From Cyrtodaria siliqua (Eukaryota; Mollusca; Bivalvia; Adapedonta; Hiatellidae): a DNA stretch of 64,000 nucleotides. A program made the position numbers and the translations under genes. The notes under the pieces were generated by a model that did no database searches, was not told where the DNA came from, and saw only the letters and a list, made by a program, of their open reading frames with translations. The stretch covers positions 1-64,000 of the forward strand of contig JAWPHD010010311.1 in the NCBI GenBank assembly GCA_037043455.1. Reading direction: 5' to 3'. The number at the start of each line of letters is the position of its first letter. Position 1 is the stretch's first letter. Shown here in pieces: positions 23,930 to 36,052 of the stretch.

Positions 23930-24515
23930 AATCACGGCACACAAACCCAATAACACCGTAGATCTGCACTGTACCACAACCACAGCACATAAACGCAATA
24001 ACACCGTAGACCCGCACTGTACCACAACCAAAGCACCCAAACACAATAACACAGTAGATCCGCACTGTACCTCAAACCACAGAACCCAAACACAATAACA
24101 CCGTAGACCCGCACTGTACCACAAATCACAGCGCCCAAACTCAATAACACCGTAGACCCGCACTGTACCACAAACCACAGCACCCAAACACAATAACATA
24201 GTAGATCCGCACTGTACCACAACCACACCACACAAACACAATATCACCGTAGATCCGCACTGTATCACAACCACAGCACACAAACGCAATAATACCGTAG
24301 ATCCGCACTGTACCAAAACCACAGCACACAAACGCAATAACCCCGTAGATCAGCACTGTACAACAACCACAGCACACAAACGCAATAACACCGTAGATCC
24401 GCACTGTACCACAACCACAGCACACAAACACAATAACACCGTAGATCCGCACTGTACCACAACCACAGCACACAAACGCAATAACACCGCAGACTCGCAC
24501 TGTACCACAAACTAA
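23930..24515 (-). repeat. ~48 bp minisatellite in intron 2 of pseudogene C
   Basis: About 12 copies of 'accgtagatccgcactgtacc' + 'acaaccacagcacacaaacgcaataac'. On the minus strand all three frames are largely open, which gives spurious ORFs of up to 167 aa. The unit matches the 3' end of repeat family X ('cagagcggatttactgcgcc..gtttggatgctgtg', 49620-49670). Confidence 0.95.
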
Positions 24516-24694
24516 AACAAATGAGCTAAATAGTCCAAAAGAAAATTTCGATGCCAAGTATAAATTCGATGGTAGTATTTGGACGTTTAATTATTGTTCT
24601 TTATGCTTGATATATTATTGAAATTCAGTATAAAATGGAGAAAAGTAGAAAATCCGGATTTTCTGACCAATTTGCAAAATTAATCAGGAAATTC

Positions 24695-25350
24695 TTAAAA
24701 AAGGAAACCTTTAGTTAGGAAACACACTTCTTTTTTGGTGATTGATTCTTCTACAGTCCAGTCACTATACTTCACTTTTCTCTTATGCGATGAACGGATA
24801 ATCTCGCGGGACTCCACGATTGCACCTTCTGAGACCATGAAAGTGGAGGTTGGTGTATGAACGATCGACCCTAATGTTTTCCGATCGTACCCTAGATTGG
24901 TTTTCTCCTTGGTTGGCTGCAACTGCTGTGGTTATTCAGTAAACTTCTGGATACACCCTGAGATGTTTCTAATTATGTATGTTTTATATATTTTTACAAT
25001 AAAACATACGGGTATCGTTTGCTCATTTCTCTGGATGTAGATTTTATTGTTAGAGATTTCCTTTTGATGGGTCCTACTTTTATTTACACTGTCTTGTCGA
25101 TTTGGGCGCTGAAGACAGGATAATATCGAGGTTGTAAACACATAAAATCGATTTAAGCTAATCAGTAAGGCATATTGCCCACTGACCGTTCCAAGTCGGT
25201 AACACTGTCTGCCACCCCTTGTGTTGTGTATTGTCCTTTTAATTGTATTCATTGTATGTTAAATTTGCTCTTTGTTCCTGTACAGGGCGGGCCTACGGCG
25301 CCATTGAATTAGGGTGCTGTGGTTTCTGTAGGACCACTTTTTGATTATTT
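24695..25350 (+). repeat. Dispersed repeat family X, long copy
   Basis: Runs in parallel with 48560-48941 plus 49482-49690: 'gactccacgattgcaccttctgag', 'ctggatgtagattttattg', 'tttacactgtcttgtc', 'gcccactgaccgttccaagtcgg', 'tgctgtggtttctgtaggac'. No conserved coding frame. Confidence 0.8.
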
Positions 25351-26117
25351 TTCATTTATACTCAAGTGTTTCCTTACGAAATAAGTCACATATTAGCACT
25401 GTGTGGCCGTTTGTCTAATTCGTAACCCATCGACAGAATACACCTGTAGCTTCCTCTCAATATTTTATAAGTTCCTTGTTGACCAGTTGAGCACCAACTT
25501 GTCCTCTTGAGCCACTAATCAATATTGACTTAGGCAAACATAATCTCATTGCAGGTTTTATTGGAGGAAAGCACTTTACTACAGAAGGCAGCGGGACCAA
25601 CAATTTGTGTCCCCGTCAGATCCAACCTGGTCCAGCTACGTTGACGGCAATGATGGTGTGTACAGAGGCTTTATCTATGGTACTGAAACCGACAACAGGG
25701 ACTTTGACGTCTTCGAACACAACGTTAATGACCAAGACATGCCGTGTGCGGTTTGCAGGACACAGAAAACCTCGGCACTGATGATACCTGCCAGGAAGGA
25801 CTGTTATTCGGGATGGATGATTTAGTACAGCGGCTACTTAATGGGGGCAAACTCTAGATTCCACGGCAGTTACGATTACATCTGCATGATCATCAGCCAG
25901 AGTTTCTCCAACACGGGGTCACCAGTGACAACCAACATATCCTGTATCTTATAGAAGCGCAGTGTGGTTCACTTCCATGCCCTCCGTATGTTCAGGGTCG
26001 TGAATTGGCTTGTGTTGTGTGCTCAAAATAATTAACATTGATACCAATGATGTATCGCCATGACTGATGCATTTGCAAAACTGTATTAGTATTTGTTTTG
26101 ATTAATTATTTAACACT

Positions 26118-27100
26118 ACCTAAACTAAATTCCATTTTGTTTATTTCGCCCATTTTTTTCTCGTTTAGGGCAAAGCGTTTTGTTAGAAACTGGGACCATA
26201 CGCCGCTGGCCATGGAACGGTGTGAAAATACCTCATTGAAGTTTCCATGTTTACCGTCATATGCATACCATCTTTGGGATGGTTGAAATTTGTGTGCTAT
26301 AGACATTTTAAATATTGTGTTCTATTCAACCCGGGGCTAGAGGGCAAGAACGGTAGCAAGCACTTTTCACTACCGTTCATGAACAGTCTCAATCAAACCG
26401 AGACTGCAATATTTTTTGTATTTATCGTGTTCGGCGATTTCCAAATTTCTCCTTTCATACTTGTTTATATATATCACAGTAGCGTTGCCTGTGCAGTGTG
26501 GCGGCGGTAAAACGTCTCCCCGTGCTTGTAATCAGGACTGTTATTCATTCCGATCTTTGGAGATCGCTGAGCCCGATATTTACAGATATCGGTGGTACAT
26601 TTTTAAATATCTTTGTTTTCCTACTTGAATTTCGAATATGTGGTTCCACTACTCGAGCCTTTAAAGGTTCTGAGTATTGTATAATCTCCCTTAGGATATG
26701 TTGCCTGTTTTTTAATTTAGTATTTTGACTGTAACCTGTGATACGCAGGCTTCATAACCGCTGCTCCCAACTAAATTCCATTTTGTTTATTTCGCCCATT
26801 GTTTTCTCGTTCAGTGCAAAGCGTTTTGTTAGAAACTGGGACCATACGCCGCTGGCCATTGAACGGTGTAAAAATACCTCATTGAAGTTTCCATGTTCAC
26901 CGTCATATGCATACCATCTTCGGGATGGCTGAAATGTGTGTGCTGTAGACATTTTAAATAGTGAGTTCTGCTCAACCCGGGGCTAGAGGACGTGAAAGGT
27001 AACAAGCACTTTTCACTACCGTTCCAGACCAGTCTCAATCAAACCGACTGCAATATCTTTTGTATTTATCGTGTTCGGCGATTTCCAAATTTTTCGTTTT
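26118..27100 (+). repeat. Direct repeat pair (~330 bp) flanking a possible exon-3 scrap
   Basis: 26118-26450 and 26768-27095 are near identical ('actaaattccattttgttta..cgtgttcggcgatttccaaat'). Between them, 26475-26545 reads CAVWRR.KTSP..NQDCYS when frames are joined, faintly like the PCAVCR.KTS..ARKDCYSG part of exon 3. The repeats are certain; the exon scrap is weak. Confidence 0.7.
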
Positions 27101-27270
27101 ATACTATTTTTTTTTAACTTACTTAAACGGTGGTATTTTACTCAGAATAAATGAAATGGGATTGTCCGGGAGAAAATAAATGAAAGGTTATATTGGGACA
27201 TCATATTTATATAATATATAATTATATTTTTAAAAAAAAAAGGAAAAAAAAGAACTTACAGTAATGTACA

Positions 27271-30200
27271 ACAAGAGGCCCAAGAGGGCCTGTGGACGCT
27301 CTACTGGCTAATATGGCTCTTATGACATCAATGAAGCAAGTGACTATCGTCTTAAAGAGGCAAAATATAGCAATAACTCCGCCATTACTGGTCCGATCTG
27401 GCTAGTTTTCCAAGTTAATAAAAATGAAAAAAAAAATGAAATAAATATAAAAAAAAATTGAAAAAAAAAAAAAAAATTAAAAAAAAAAAAAAAAAAATTA
27501 AAAAAAAATTAAAAAAAAGAAAGAAAAAAGAAAATAAAAATTAAAAAAAAAAGTAAGAAAAAAGAACAAAATTGGTAAAGGACCATAATCTTATAGCAAC
27601 AGCAAAATATTAAACCTCTGGCTCTTGCAGTTTCAGAGAAGAAAATTGTTTTTTTCCTATACATGTCTATGTAAAACATGTGACCCTTGGTGCGGGGCCA
27701 AATGTAACCCCAGGGTCACCATTTAAACAAAGTTGGTAAAGGACCATAAGCTTATAATAAATGTAAAATATCAAACCTCTGGCTCTTGTAGTTTCCGAGA
27801 AGAAGATTTTTTAAAAAAAAATCCTACATAAGTCTATGTAAAACTGTGACCCTCGGGGCGGGGACAAATTTGACCCCAGGGTCACCATTTGAACAAACTT
27901 AGTAGAGGACCATAAGCAGATGCTACATGTAATACATGAGAGCTCTGTGCCATGTGGTTCCAAAGAAGAAGATTTTTTTCAGTTTTTCCCTATACAAGCC
28001 TATGTAAAACTGTGACCCCCGGGGTGGGGCCAAATGTGACCCCTGGGTCACCATTTGAACAAACTTGGTAGAGGACCACAAGCTTATAGCAAATGCAAAA
28101 ATATTAAACCTCTGGCTCTTGCAGTTTCAGAGAAGAAGATTTTTTAAGTTTTTCCCTATACATGTCTATGTAAAACATGTGACCCTTGGGGCGGGGCCAA
28201 ATGTGACCCGAGGGTCACCATTTGAACAAACTTGGTAAAGGACCATAAGCTTATAGTAAATGCAAAATATCAAACCTCTGGCTGTTGTAGTTTCCAAGAA
28301 GAAGATTTTTTAAAAAAAAATCCTATATAAGTCTATGTAAAACTGTGACCCCCGGGGCGGGGACAAATTTGACCCCAGGGTCACCATTTGAACAAACTTA
28401 GTAGAGGACCAAAAGCTGATGCTACATGTAATACATGAGAGCTCTGTGCCTTGTGGTTTCTGAGAAGAAGATTTTTTAAAGTTTTTTCCTATATGTCTAT
28501 ATGAAAAACATGCAAAACCTCAATATACAAACTTTGGACCCCCGGGGCACGGCCATTTTTGACCCCGGGGACTTTATTTGAACAAACTTGATAGTCTAGG
28601 CGTTGGCGATCATTTTAAAAGAAAAACTGTTGAAATCTGTCCAGCAGTTCTGGAGAAGAAGATTTTTTAAGGTTTCGACCATATATGGTAATAGCAGCCA
28701 TCTTGGATGGAGCGCTGACCTAATTTTAACAAATCTAAAAAGCATTCATCTAAGGATCATCCATGTGAAGTTTGGTCAAAATTAGCCAAGCGGTTTCTGA
28801 GGAGAAGTCGTTTGAAGAAAAGTTAACGGACGACAGACGACAGACGACAGACAGACGACAGACGGACGACGGACGACGGACAACACACCATCCCATAAGC
28901 TCTTCTGGCCGTTGGCCAGTAGAGCTAAAAATTGAAAAGAGGAAGGTAAATATAACTCATTTATTAGCTTGTCTTTTTGAAAACAAATTATGAGGTACTG
29001 TTATCCATTGATCGTCGTCTGCGTCTGTGTTCCGTTTTCTTTTCCGGTTAACTGGTTTTTTAGCTCTACTGGCCAAGGGCCAGCAGAGCTTATGGGATGG
29101 TGTGTTGTCCGTCTTCCGTCCGTCCGTCCGTCCGTCCGTCGTCCGTCCGTTAACTTTTCTTCAAATGACTTCTCCTCAGAAACCGCTTAGCTAATTTTGA
29201 CCAAACTTCACATGGATGATCCTTAGATAAATGTTTTTTAGATTTGTTAAAATTAGGTCAGCGCTACATCCAAGATGGCTGCCATTACCATATATAGCTG
29301 AAACCTTAAAAAATCTTCTACTCCAGAACCGCTGGACAGATTTCAGCAGTTTTTCTTTTAAAATGATCGCCAATGCCTAGACTATCAAGATTGTTCAAAT
29401 AAAGTCCCCGGGGTCAAAAATGGCCGTGCCCCGGGGGTCCAAAGTTTGTATATTGAGGTTTTGTATGTTTTTCATGTAGACATATTGGAAAAAAAATTAA
29501 AAAATCTTCTTCTCTGAAACCACAAGGCACAGAGCTCTCATGTATTACATGTAGCATCAGCTTATGGTCCTCTACTAAGTTTGTTCAAATGGTGACCCTA
29601 AGGTCAAATTTGTCCCCGCCCCGGGGGTCACAATTTTACATAGACTTATATAGGATTTTTTTCTTCATCTTCTTCTCGGAAACTACAACAGCCAGAGGTT
29701 TGATATTTTGCATTTACTATAAGCTTATGGTCCTTTACCAAGTTTGTTCAAATGGTGACCCTCGGGTCACATTTGGCCCCGCCCCAAGGGTCACATGTTT
29801 TACATAGACATGTATAGGGAAAAACTTAAAAAATCTTCTTCTCTGAAACTGCAAGAGACAGAGGTTTAATATTTTGCATTTGCTATAAGCTTGTCGTCCT
29901 CTACCAAGTTTGTTCAAATGGTGACCCAGGGGTCACATTTGCCCCCACCCCGGGGGTCACAGTTTTACATAGGCTTGTATAGGCAAAAATTTAAAAAAAT
30001 CTTCTTCTCTGGAACCACATGGCACAGAGCTCTCATGTATTACATGTAGCATCAGCTTATGGTCCTCTACTAAGTTTGTTCAAATGCTGACCCTGGGGTC
30101 AAATTTGTCCCCGCCCCAAGAGTCACAGTTTTACATAGACTTATATAGAAACTTTTTTTAAAAAATCTTCTTCTCGGAAACTACAAGAGCCAGAGGTTTG

Positions 30201-31113
30201 ATATTTGACATTTATTATAAGCTTATGGTCCTTTACCAAGTTTGTTCAAATGGTGACCCTGGTGTCACATCTTGCCCCGCCCCGGGGTCACAGTTTTACA
30301 TAAATGCTTGTATAGGGAAAAACTGAAAAAAATCTTCTTCTCTGGAACTGCAATAGCCAAAGGTTTAATATTTTGCATTTGCTATAAGCTTATGGTCCTT
30401 TACCAAGTTTGTTCAAATGGTGACCCTCGGGTCACATTTGACCCCGCCCCAAGGGTCACATGTTTTACATAGACATGTATAGGGAAAAACTTAAAAAAAC
30501 TTCTTCTCTGAAACTGCAAGAGCCAGAGGTTTAATATTTTGCATTTGCTATAAGCTTATGGTCTTCTACCAAGTTTGTTCAAATGGTGACCCATTGGTCA
30601 CATTTGGCCCCACCCTGGGGGTCACAGTTTTACTTAGGCTTGTATAGGCAAACACTGAAAAAAATCTTCTTCTCTGGAACCACATGGCACAGAGCTCTCA
30701 TGCATTATTTTGCATCTGATATTAGCCAAACTTTAGCAGATTTTATTGCTTTCTTTTTTCTTTCTTTTTTAATTTGTTTACATTTTTTTATTATTTTTTT
30801 TTTTATTTTTTTTTATTTTTTTTTTTTTCTATGTTGGACCAGTCGGACCAGTAACAGAGGAGTTATGGCTCTTGATTTAGTTAAAAATGCTATATTTTGC
30901 CTCATTAATACGGTAGGGCCTTTATTTTTCATCTGATCTTTACCAAGCTTTACCAGATTCTTTAGTTATGGCCCTTGATTTAGTCAAAAAGCTGTTTTTT
31001 GCCCGAAACTTCCAATAAAACATAAATGGCAGTCACTCGAAGCCCCGCTTATTGATGTTATAAGAGCCATGTTAGCCAGTAGAGCGTCCACAGGCCCTCT
31101 TGGGCCTCTTGTT
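27271..31113. mobile_element. ~3.8 kb foldback / giant inverted repeat
   Basis: The ends carry ~60 bp inverted repeats, 'acaagaggcccaagagggcc' at left and its complement at right. The arms (27271-28926 and 29060-31113) contain ~120 bp tandem units with 'gtgacccccggggcggggcc' and 'accataagcttata', then a shared unique block including a 'gttaacggacgac..' / '..cgtccgttaac' (GACA)n-like run. The centre is 28927-29059. The arms differ by indels and A/T-rich runs (27422-27560, 30760-30836). No transposase ORF. The unit family recurs in 12830-14992. Confidence 0.85.
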
Positions 31114-32312
31114 TTTATGTAAGATTGTATCTAAGAAACTCCTACACAAACCAGATTAAATATTCTCACATGGTTTCGGCATCATTAGATACAATCATGC
31201 TATATAATGCATACTTTTATTTTAACAGAATTATGGCCCCTTTAAATCTTAGGTCAATGCAAAATGTTGATAACGTGTTGTATGCATGCTTGTATCTCGT
31301 AAACAACTTCACATAATGAATTGAAACTTTTCACACGTCCTTGGCATAATTAGAGATTATGACAGACATGCGTCTGTAACGACATGCAGTGCTTCCTGTT
31401 GCTGTTTTTAGTTTTTATTGTATCTATTACCGAATGATTTTGCAACTACAAAGAAAAAACACCGTTTTAATTGGTTAGGAGAACAGGTAAATAGAGCGCA
31501 ATGCCATGCACAAATGGTTAAGATTGGACATAGTTCAAGTGGAAAATATTATTCATGAACGTATGGGAATAATACTTCGGAAGAGATACAGCGAACACAA
31601 ACAAAAACAGATGGTACAATAGTCTGTTCATTAGGGTCAGTGTAAATGCAATACCTCTCACGTTCTCAAGCAGCGGTTTTGTGGTATTCGATTTTGAAGC
31701 TATAATAATTGGGATCGATGATACTAACGTACAAGACAGTAATATTACTACTGATTCGCAGCACCGGGATACCTTTTACAGCCGCCGCCAGACACATAAA
31801 TACTAACAATGGGCTCCTTCTGAAACGAAATATTGAATATTGAATGTGTGCTAACGAAAGTACCATTTTTCGTATAGACTAATTGTATAGACAAGATTAG
31901 TACCAACTGGTTCTTGACCAACGTCTTCAGCCGTGTCAGACTAATTGAAAGGTATATTAACCAATTTTGAAATAAATGTTAAGTATGTACCTGTATACTA
32001 TTATTAAAATCAAAACATAAATGCATATGTGAATAGCTATGTAAAGAAGTACAATCAACGTAAAACACCTAGTGTCTTTTAAATAAAGCTAATTTTGAAC
32101 GTATATGTTTATTAAACGTTTATACAAATGTGTTTGAAATCAGTTCAACTAAGTACAACATTCGTTTTGATAAATGTAGTCGTTTGCATGCATGTCTAAA
32201 CGTATGCCTTGACCTGAGACCTTGAACTTATATGTTATCCTAAACCGCATTATACCTCATTAGCAGCGTTAATAGAAATACCAACGATTTGAATAAATAA
32301 CACACTTGAAGA
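30820..32312 (+). repeat. Paralogue of the gene B upstream region, without a gene
   Basis: The segment matches 14500-16320 (upstream of B), including 'tatgttggaccagtcggacc', the GGATCC-repeat unit, 'gtctgttcattagggtcagtg' and 'aacattcgttttgataaatgtagtcg'. Similarity stops at 32312 in 'acacttgaagaggcc', where a G-rich run begins, about 585 bp before the ATG in B. No exons follow. Private indels are present in both copies. Confidence 0.8.
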
Positions 32313-32938
32313 GGCCAAGTGTGTGTGCGGGTGGGGGCGGGAGGTGGGGGCGGAGCGGGAAGGTAGAATGACGATACAATATAACAGTTCAAATATTTGA
32401 AATAAATGATGTTTTCACCAACAGTTACATTCGTCTGGGCAAGTTAGTTGCACATATCGTTTTATGTATCGAAACAGTATCGAACCATATCAATACATCT
32501 TCAGATAGTAAATTTATGAATTTATTAAGACATATGCTGACTGGACACTAGTACACTACTTAACTAGCGAATAATTGGTTGATGGTGCCAATTAATAAAC
32601 GCTTTATTCACGAATAGCTGAAAAACATGTTCCAGTGAATGGTTACCTGTACTGCTTACCTAGTGATTCTCTCAAACTGTATTGACTTTATTAAGGAACG
32701 TGCAAGAATCAGGACAATTCACACTTTAATTATGTGTAATATAAATATATATATACAAATATATATGAAAATGTAAAATATTTGGAAAGTTAGTATGTAT
32801 TGGCGAATGTTAGATCACTGAAGGTAGTTTGAGCAGTTCTCGTTAAACTATTTACTAGAATATTCACTATTACGTTTAAATATCGTTCACTGAAATGTTC
32901 ACTTTTGAATATTGTTCACGAATACAACCTTCCACGCT

Positions 32939-33062
32939 ACGTGTACAGTATCGTCCAACGGTGACGTGTACTGTATCGTCCAACGGTGACGTGTACTGTA
33001 TCGTCCAACGGTGACGTGTACTGTATCGTCCAACGGTGACGTGTCGTTCAACGACGACGTGT
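32939..33062 (+). repeat. 25 bp tandem repeat
   Basis: Four units of 'acgtgtactgtatcgtccaacggtg' plus degenerate partial units. Confidence 0.95.
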
Positions 33063-33138
33063 TGTATCAGATCACCTAGCGTTCGAGAAATTTCGACTGT
33101 AATAACTCATGTCTTAGACAAGGTTACATTTAAACTAT

Positions 33139-33333
33139 GTCTCCGTGGCCGAATTGTTAATGACGTTGCGTTGTAAACCTGCGCCTCTCACCGCTGCGGG
33201 TTCGAATCCCACTGGGAGCTCGACTTGTAAGTGAGGAAGTGTCGATTCTTACGAATGGCGGGAGGTGTACAGTACTGGTTCTACCCACCACAAAAAAGCG
33301 ACCGTCATCTATAACCTTACATGTCTTGAAAAG
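33139..33333 (+). mobile_element. tRNA-derived SINE copy
   Basis: Full tRNA-like head ('tctccgtggccgaattgttaa' .. 'cgggttcgaatccc') and body. There is a short internal deletion after 'ctggttctaccca', and the tail is lost. Confidence 0.85.
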
Positions 33334-33459
33334 TGGTACAGAGATAACACACAGGAACTGAATTTTACTAACACGTGCATAGCCAGAACCTAAAATAAAG
33401 ACACTGGATTTTGAAAGAATAAATGAACGAATGAATGTTGTTATACGGCACGTCGACAC

Positions 33460-35190
33460 ATAAATAGGTCATATGCGCAAAACGGATGAAAAAGAAAACA
33501 AATGAGGTAGTAAGTTAATAAACGATAATGTAAAAATATAATGTTAAAACGATATACAAAGGGATCATATGGTAAAAATATTAACTACGTATATTGTTAT
33601 ACTCAACATTCGCTCTGCTAATGTTGTGGCAACATATTCTGAGTTCTGTTTGAAAATCTGGTTTTTAAAACTGGGTAAGTGAACACATTGGAAACAATGT
33701 AAAGTTTAAAGTAGCTAGTTTATTATTATCGGATGTATTTAATTTATAAAAGTCAGGAAATGGATACATGTTGTTGTTAATATTGCCGAGGTTCGAATAT
33801 CTGACATTTATCCTTAATCGGAATTTTGGAATAAATCCAAATTCGGGCAAATCTAAAATTTGAGCAAACTCATACAAATAAAATTCTAAACTATGTTCCT
33901 AAATATACACCAAGATCAATTAAATATCACCAATATAAAGTGTAGTCAAATCTAGTGCATACTATTCAATCAATCTCCTTCAGATTACATGAAACAAAAA
34001 GCACAAAGTATTTTATTGGTATAGACTGATAACACGATAACAGTGTAAACATCAATTTTATACTATAGTAAGTACAGTTGTCATGGCGTTCATAACACAG
34101 ATAGGACAAACTAGCAAATAAGTTCATCATCAATGAGTTAACTTGCAGCAAATCACAAGTAAATGAAAAAGAAAAAATAATAATGTATTCCAAATAGGCA
34201 GTGTTCGTCCTCCTCACTGTTCAAGTTTAACATTTATGCAGCATACGTTCATATGGTATTTAACTCCAAATAGCTCAAAATGCACTTTCATTTGGCAAGT
34301 AATTTACAAAAATGTACATAAATATAGAAATACATATAAAAATCAAATCAACTAGTTGAATTTTTTTTCCCACCTTGTTATGTAAATATTTTGCTATAAT
34401 TTACATGCGACGCATGCCTGCCATTATTTTCTAGCCATTGTTCAATAGTGCCGGTCTTATGAATTTCAATATACCCAGCCAGTATTTAACTAGATAGAAC
34501 CAGCTACAACTAGATTACTTGCAAGACGGTTAGGCAAACTATTTTAACTATGAATGTGATGTATACTGCATTGTCTGATACACATTTTATGATATCGTTT
34601 TTCCGCGATCTAAAAATAATGTTTTTGGTGATTATTTCGATTGCTATTAAAACTGCCTCGTCTATTTCCGGAACCGGTTTACAGTCACTCTTGCGATAAT
34701 TGAAGAGTTGTGCCTATATATATAATACTTATTTTTTACTCCATTAACTTAAAATACAACTGTTGTTTTTGTGATGTGAATTGCAAATGAGAGAAAAACG
34801 CATTACATTTGAAGAATTTAGACGCTTATCTTTCCATCCCTCAGGGCAAAGTATATCAGGGAAAGGATATTCCATCTAAATACAATCAACATTATGCAAG
34901 AGAAAAAGTTTAACTTTTAATAACCCCTAATATTACTGTTTTTTTTACGAACACTTTTCACTTGTAGATGTAGAATCCACTTAACAAAACCTATCGGAAA
35001 TGCCTCGACCACTTTCCTTCGCGCGCCTATCAATAATTTTAGTACTTTGATATAAATAAAATGTGATGCAAATGCAAACAGTAACAGCAGAATTCTCTCC
35101 TGTTGACCAAAACTTATATTGGAGTATACATAAATAGGCACGTGAATAATCCTATCACGGAAGACTACACTTTCACATGTCACATCGTGA
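33460..35190. other. Non-coding stretch
   Basis: About 1.7 kb of AT-rich sequence without a convincing exon, repeat or RNA gene. The short ORFs here (about 70-109 codons) have no recognisable motif. Confidence 0.5.
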
Positions 35191-35191
35191 A

Positions 35192-36052
35192 AACATATAG
35201 CAACACATCCGTATGCATATGTAATTAGCAACACATCCGTATGCATGTGTAATTAGCAACACATCTGTATGTATATGTAATTAGCCACACATCCGTATGT
35301 ATATGTAATTAGCAACACATCCGTATGTATATGTAATTAGCCACACATCCGTATGTATATGTAATTAGCAACACATCCGTATGTATAGGTAATTTGCCAC
35401 ACATCCGTATGTATATGTAATTAGCAACACATCCGTATGTATATGTAATTAGCCACACATCCGTATGTATATGTAATTAGCAACACATCCGTATGTATAT
35501 GTAATTAGCAACACATCCGTATGTATATGTAATTAGCCACACATCCGTATGTATATGTAATTAGCAACACATCCGTGTGTATATGTAATTAGCCACACAT
35601 CCGTGTGTATATGTAATTAGCAACACATCCGTGTGTATATGTAATTAGCCACACATCCGTATGTGTATATGTAATTAGCAACACATCCGTATGTATATGT
35701 AATTAGCAACACATCCGTGTGTATATGTAATTAGCCACACATCCGTATTTACATGTAATTAGCAACACATCCGTATGTATATGTAATTTGCCACACATCC
35801 GTATGTATATGTAATTAGCAACACATCATGTAATTAGCAACACATCCGTATGCATATGTAATTAGCAACACATCCGTATGCATATGTAATTAGCAACACA
35901 TCCGTAATTAGCAACACATCCGTATGCATATGTAATTAGCAACACATCCGTATACATATGTAATTAGCAACACATCCGTATGTATATGTAATTAGCCACA
36001 CATCCGTATGTATATGTAATTAGCAACACATCCGTATGTATATGTAATTTAT
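35192..36052 (+). repeat. 28 bp satellite array with alternating unit types
   Basis: About 30 units of 'aattagcaacacatccgtatgtatatgt'. For much of the array, units with 'agcaacac' alternate with 'agccacac', giving a 56 bp higher-order repeat. Units at both edges are the 'caa' type with 'gcatatg'. Near 35830 and 35905 there are truncated units. Confidence 0.95.

Larger units (their letters stand above)
22083..26031 (+). pseudogene. Pseudogene C: short-chain collagen C4-like family
   Basis: Exons align with B and D: 22083-22332, 23840-23902 and 25555-26031. Exon 1 keeps a signal peptide (LTCLIIVLLSTSFVRG) but has TAA after NEKRL (about 22176) and another after AQLES (about 22290). Exon 2 is intact (TTYVRWGRNTCPANAELIYK). 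Exon 3 starts FIGGKHFTTEGSG, loses one base at LC-P (about 25606), has TAG in the GWMI-YSG segment (about 25824) and loses another base at YICM-HQ (about 25891). It then recovers to CGSLPCPPYVQGRELACVVCSK. All splice sites look usable. Four or more independent lesions make decay much more likely than assembly error. Intron 2 is swollen by a minisatellite and family X repeats. Confidence 0.85.

Noticed and set aside
23834..24557. Long minus-strand ORFs (up to 167 aa) rich in Cys, Val and Leu
   Set aside because: They are translations of a 48 bp minisatellite open in several frames at once, inside an intron on the other strand.
30583..30936. 117-aa plus-strand ORF
   Set aside because: It crosses a T-rich run and repeat units of the giant inverted repeat; the Phe-rich translation is compositional.
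35192..36052. CRISPR array
   Set aside because: Units are contiguous 28-mers with no unique spacers, and the window is eukaryotic.
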